Origin: Streptomyces lonarensis | Lineage (GTDB): Bacteria; Actinomycetota; Actinomycetes; Streptomycetales; Streptomycetaceae | NCBI RefSeq assembly: GCF_012033735.1 | Contig: NZ_JAAVJD010000016.1 | Span: forward strand, 1-43,864 | Length of the DNA: 43,864 nt | Direction of reading: 5' to 3' | Part shown: one piece after another, positions 42,197 through 43,864 of the stretch | How positions within the stretch are numbered: position 1 is the stretch's first letter | How the letters are laid out: each line of letters opens with the position of its first letter | Translations under genes and position numbers: made by a program | The notes under the pieces: generated by a model | Databases searched by the model: none | What the model saw: the letters and a program-made list of their open reading frames with translations, nothing else | What the model was told of the DNA's origin: nothing

Positions 42197-42349
42197 TCAG
42201 CGGTCCCGGTTGAGCAGCATCGTGATGAACAGCAGCACGAGGAGCGCGACGAGGACGAGCCCACCGACCATGTACGGGTTGAGTGAGCTGTTCGGGCCGT
42301 CACCCTCCGCGAGGGTGGTGGCGGCGACGACGGCACTGCTGAGGATCAT
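42197..42349 (-). CDS. Small single-pass membrane protein
   Basis: The 50-aa protein has a hydrophobic N-terminus (I-L-S-S-A-V-V-A-A), a polar loop N-S-S-L-N-P-Y, and a strong membrane helix at about 27-45, ending L-N-R-D-R. Whether the N-terminus is a signal peptide or a second short helix is unclear. ATG 42349 is chosen because the longer frame upstream is Arg/Pro-rich. No named family is recognised. It precedes nadD on the same strand and is divergent from the M48 protease gene. Confidence 0.75.
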   Translation of the reverse strand: MILSSAVVAATTLAEGDGPNSSLNPYMVGGLVLVALLVLLFITMLLNRDR

Positions 42350-42480
42350 GCGACGACCAATCGGGATGAGGGTGGCCAGGAACGTAGGGTCATCGTAAGC
42401 GCAGCCGATCTCGGCGACCTCTTGCCCCCACCGCTGCGGATGGGGTGCAGTGGACGCGACGGACGAACGAGGGGGACCCG

Positions 42481-43716
42481 ATGAGCGAGCAGCAACCCGC
42501 AGGGGGCGGCGTGGACGAGACGGGTGAGGGCGGGGCGGCCGGCGGCAGCGGCCCCGCGGGGGCCGCGGACGGGGGCGGTGGGGCGGTCGGCGGGCCGGAG
42601 GGCGACGCGGCGCGGGTCCGCCGCCGCTACCCGGGCATCTCCTCACGGGCGTACGAGCACCCGGCCGATCGGCCCGCCCTGGTCTCCCTGCGGAAACTGA
42701 CCGGATTCGAGACGGTCTTCAAGGTCCTCAGCGGCATGATCCCGGAACGCAGTCTGCGGCTGCTGTTCCTCTCCGACTCGGTGCGCGTGGACGAGAACCA
42801 GTTCGTCCACCTGCACCACATGCTGGTCGACGCCTGCGAGATCCTCGACCTGGAGCGCGTCCCGCCGTTCTACGTGACGCAGGACCCGCAGCCCAACGCG
42901 ATGTGCATCGGGCTGGACCAGCCGATCATCGTGGTGACGACGGGCCTCGTGCAGCTGCTGGACGAGGAGGAGATGCGGGCGGTCATCGGCCACGAGGTGG
43001 GCCACGCCCTCTCGGGCCACGCGGTGTACCGGACCATCCTGCTGTTCCTCACCAGCATGGCGGTCCGGGTCGCGTGGATACCGCTGGGGAACATAGCGAT
43101 CATGGCCATCGTCTCGGCGCTGCGCGAGTGGTTCCGCAAGTCGGAGCTCTCCGCGGACCGGGCCGGGCTGCTGGTGGGTCAGGACCTCGACGCGTCGCTG
43201 CGCGGGTTGATGAAGCTGGCCGGTGGCAACAACCTGCACCAGATGAACGTCGACGCCTTCCTGAAGCAGGCGGAGGAGTACGAGAGGGGTGGCGACGTCC
43301 GCGACTCCGTCCTGAAGATCCTGACGGTGATGCCGCGGACCCACCCGTTCGCCGCGGTGCGGGCCGCCGAGCTGAACCGGTGGGCGCAGACCCGCGACTA
43401 CCAGCGGCTCTGCCACGGGCACTACCCGCGGCGCGGCGACGACCAGGAGTCCCGCATCACGGACTCGGTCAAGGAGTCGGCGGCTCATTACGCGGGGGCC
43501 GCGCGCAACAGCAAGGACCCGCTGATGCGGCTGGTCACCGACGTGGCCTCCGGCGCGGGCGAATTCGGCGGGAAGCTGCGGGACTTCGCGCGCGGTACCG
43601 GGCGGCCGCGTCCCGGGGAGCAGCGCGGCGGGTCGGCGGGCAAGGACGGCCGTCGGGACGGCGACCGGCCGGGCAGCGACCGGCCCGAGGGCGAGGGTCC
43701 GGCCGCCGGCAGCTGA
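42481..43716 (+). CDS. M48 family metallopeptidase
   Basis: The 411-aa protease has HEVGH at 171-175 and the third zinc ligand Glu222 in S-E-L-S-A-D-R-A. Hydrophobic helices between them (about 185-210) suggest membrane association, as in HtpX and M48 proteases. Both ends are disordered, the N-terminal ~45 residues Gly/Ala-rich and the C-terminal ~50 Arg/Gly/Asp-rich. It probably degrades or processes membrane or secreted proteins; the substrate is unknown. ATG 42481 has GAGGGGG about 6 nt upstream. Divergent from the small membrane protein gene. Confidence 0.93.
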   Translation: MSEQQPAGGGVDETGEGGAAGGSGPAGAADGGGGAVGGPEGDAARVRRRYPGISSRAYEHPADRPALVSLRKLTGFETVFKVLSGMIPERSLRLLFLSDSVRVDENQFVHLHHMLVDACEILDLERVPPFYVTQDPQPNAMCIGLDQPIIVVTTGLVQLLDEEEMRAVIGHEVGHALSGHAVYRTILLFLTSMAVRVAWIPLGNIAIMAIVSALREWFRKSELSADRAGLLVGQDLDASLRGLMKLAGGNNLHQMNVDAFLKQAEEYERGGDVRDSVLKILTVMPRTHPFAAVRAAELNRWAQTRDYQRLCHGHYPRRGDDQESRITDSVKESAAHYAGAARNSKDPLMRLVTDVASGAGEFGGKLRDFARGTGRPRPGEQRGGSAGKDGRRDGDRPGSDRPEGEGPAAGS

Positions 43717-43864
43717 CGCCGCCGAGCTCCCGGGCGGCGCGGCACCCGCCGCGACCTCGGTCGCCGGCGAGCCGGCCGACGGAGAAGCGGCCCCGGGCGG
43801 GAACGGGCCGGTCGGCCGAACGGGGGCGGGCCCGGGGCTCGACCCACTGGGGCTCCCCGCTGCC
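43717..43864. other. 3' flank at window edge
   Basis: No gene is identified in the last 148 bp. Imperfect GC-rich inverted repeats (for example GGCCGAC with GTCGGCC) may include the terminator of the M48 gene. Confidence 0.35.

Overview
The window is chromosomal DNA from a very GC-rich actinomycete, most likely Streptomyces or a close relative. Third codon positions are almost all G or C. Several genes start with GTG, and many promoters show only a -10 hexamer lying 6-8 nt upstream of the start codon, the signature of leaderless transcripts. The gene set and order (phoH-ybeY-CBS-era, hrcA-dnaJ2, hemW, lepA/rpsT, comEA-comEC, leuS, rsfS, nadD) look like the conserved Streptomyces core, not an accessory island.

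Layout. Positions 300-7066 (+) carry phoH, ybeY, a CorC-type CBS membrane protein, a secreted two-cysteine protein, a degenerate cytidine-deaminase-fold protein and era. Positions 7439-12427 (-) carry RNase Z, a HIT hydrolase and a tricorn-type S41 protease. A two-component NSS transporter (large plus 44-aa small subunit) follows at 12612-14416 (+). Positions 14765-17845 (-) hold rsmE, dnaJ2 and hrcA with a CIRCE operator. An MBL-fold hydrolase and a DUF3097 protein lie on + (18067-19665). Then come hemW and an acyl-CoA ligase (-), lepA (-) divergent from rpsT (+), holA (-), a small acidic protein (+), comEC and comEA (-), degV, a coiled-coil membrane protein and leuS (-), two identical tRNA-Ala(GGC) genes (-), a zinc-ribbon protein, a histidine phosphatase, rsfS, a degenerate LCP/LytR_C protein, nadD and a 50-aa membrane protein (-), and an M48 protease (+). 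Most transcription units end in strong GC hairpins, usually without a U-tract.

Functional themes are ribosome and RNA maturation (YbeY, Era, RsmE, RNase Z, RsfS, LepA, S20, LeuS, tRNA-Ala), protein quality control (HrcA/DnaJ, tricorn-like protease, M48 protease), DNA uptake or replication (ComEA/ComEC, HolA) and NAD synthesis.

I found no defence island, prophage, insertion sequence, CRISPR array or biosynthetic cluster. The strongest non-coding find is a leucine-codon attenuator ahead of leuS: a 12-codon leader peptide with three consecutive Leu codons, a 10-bp antiterminator helix and an overlapping terminator with a T5 tract. Also notable are two DnaA boxes ahead of comEA, a recurring leaderless -10 arrangement (including a shared GGGACAATG motif), a probable CTG start codon, and several short tandem repeats and palindromes.
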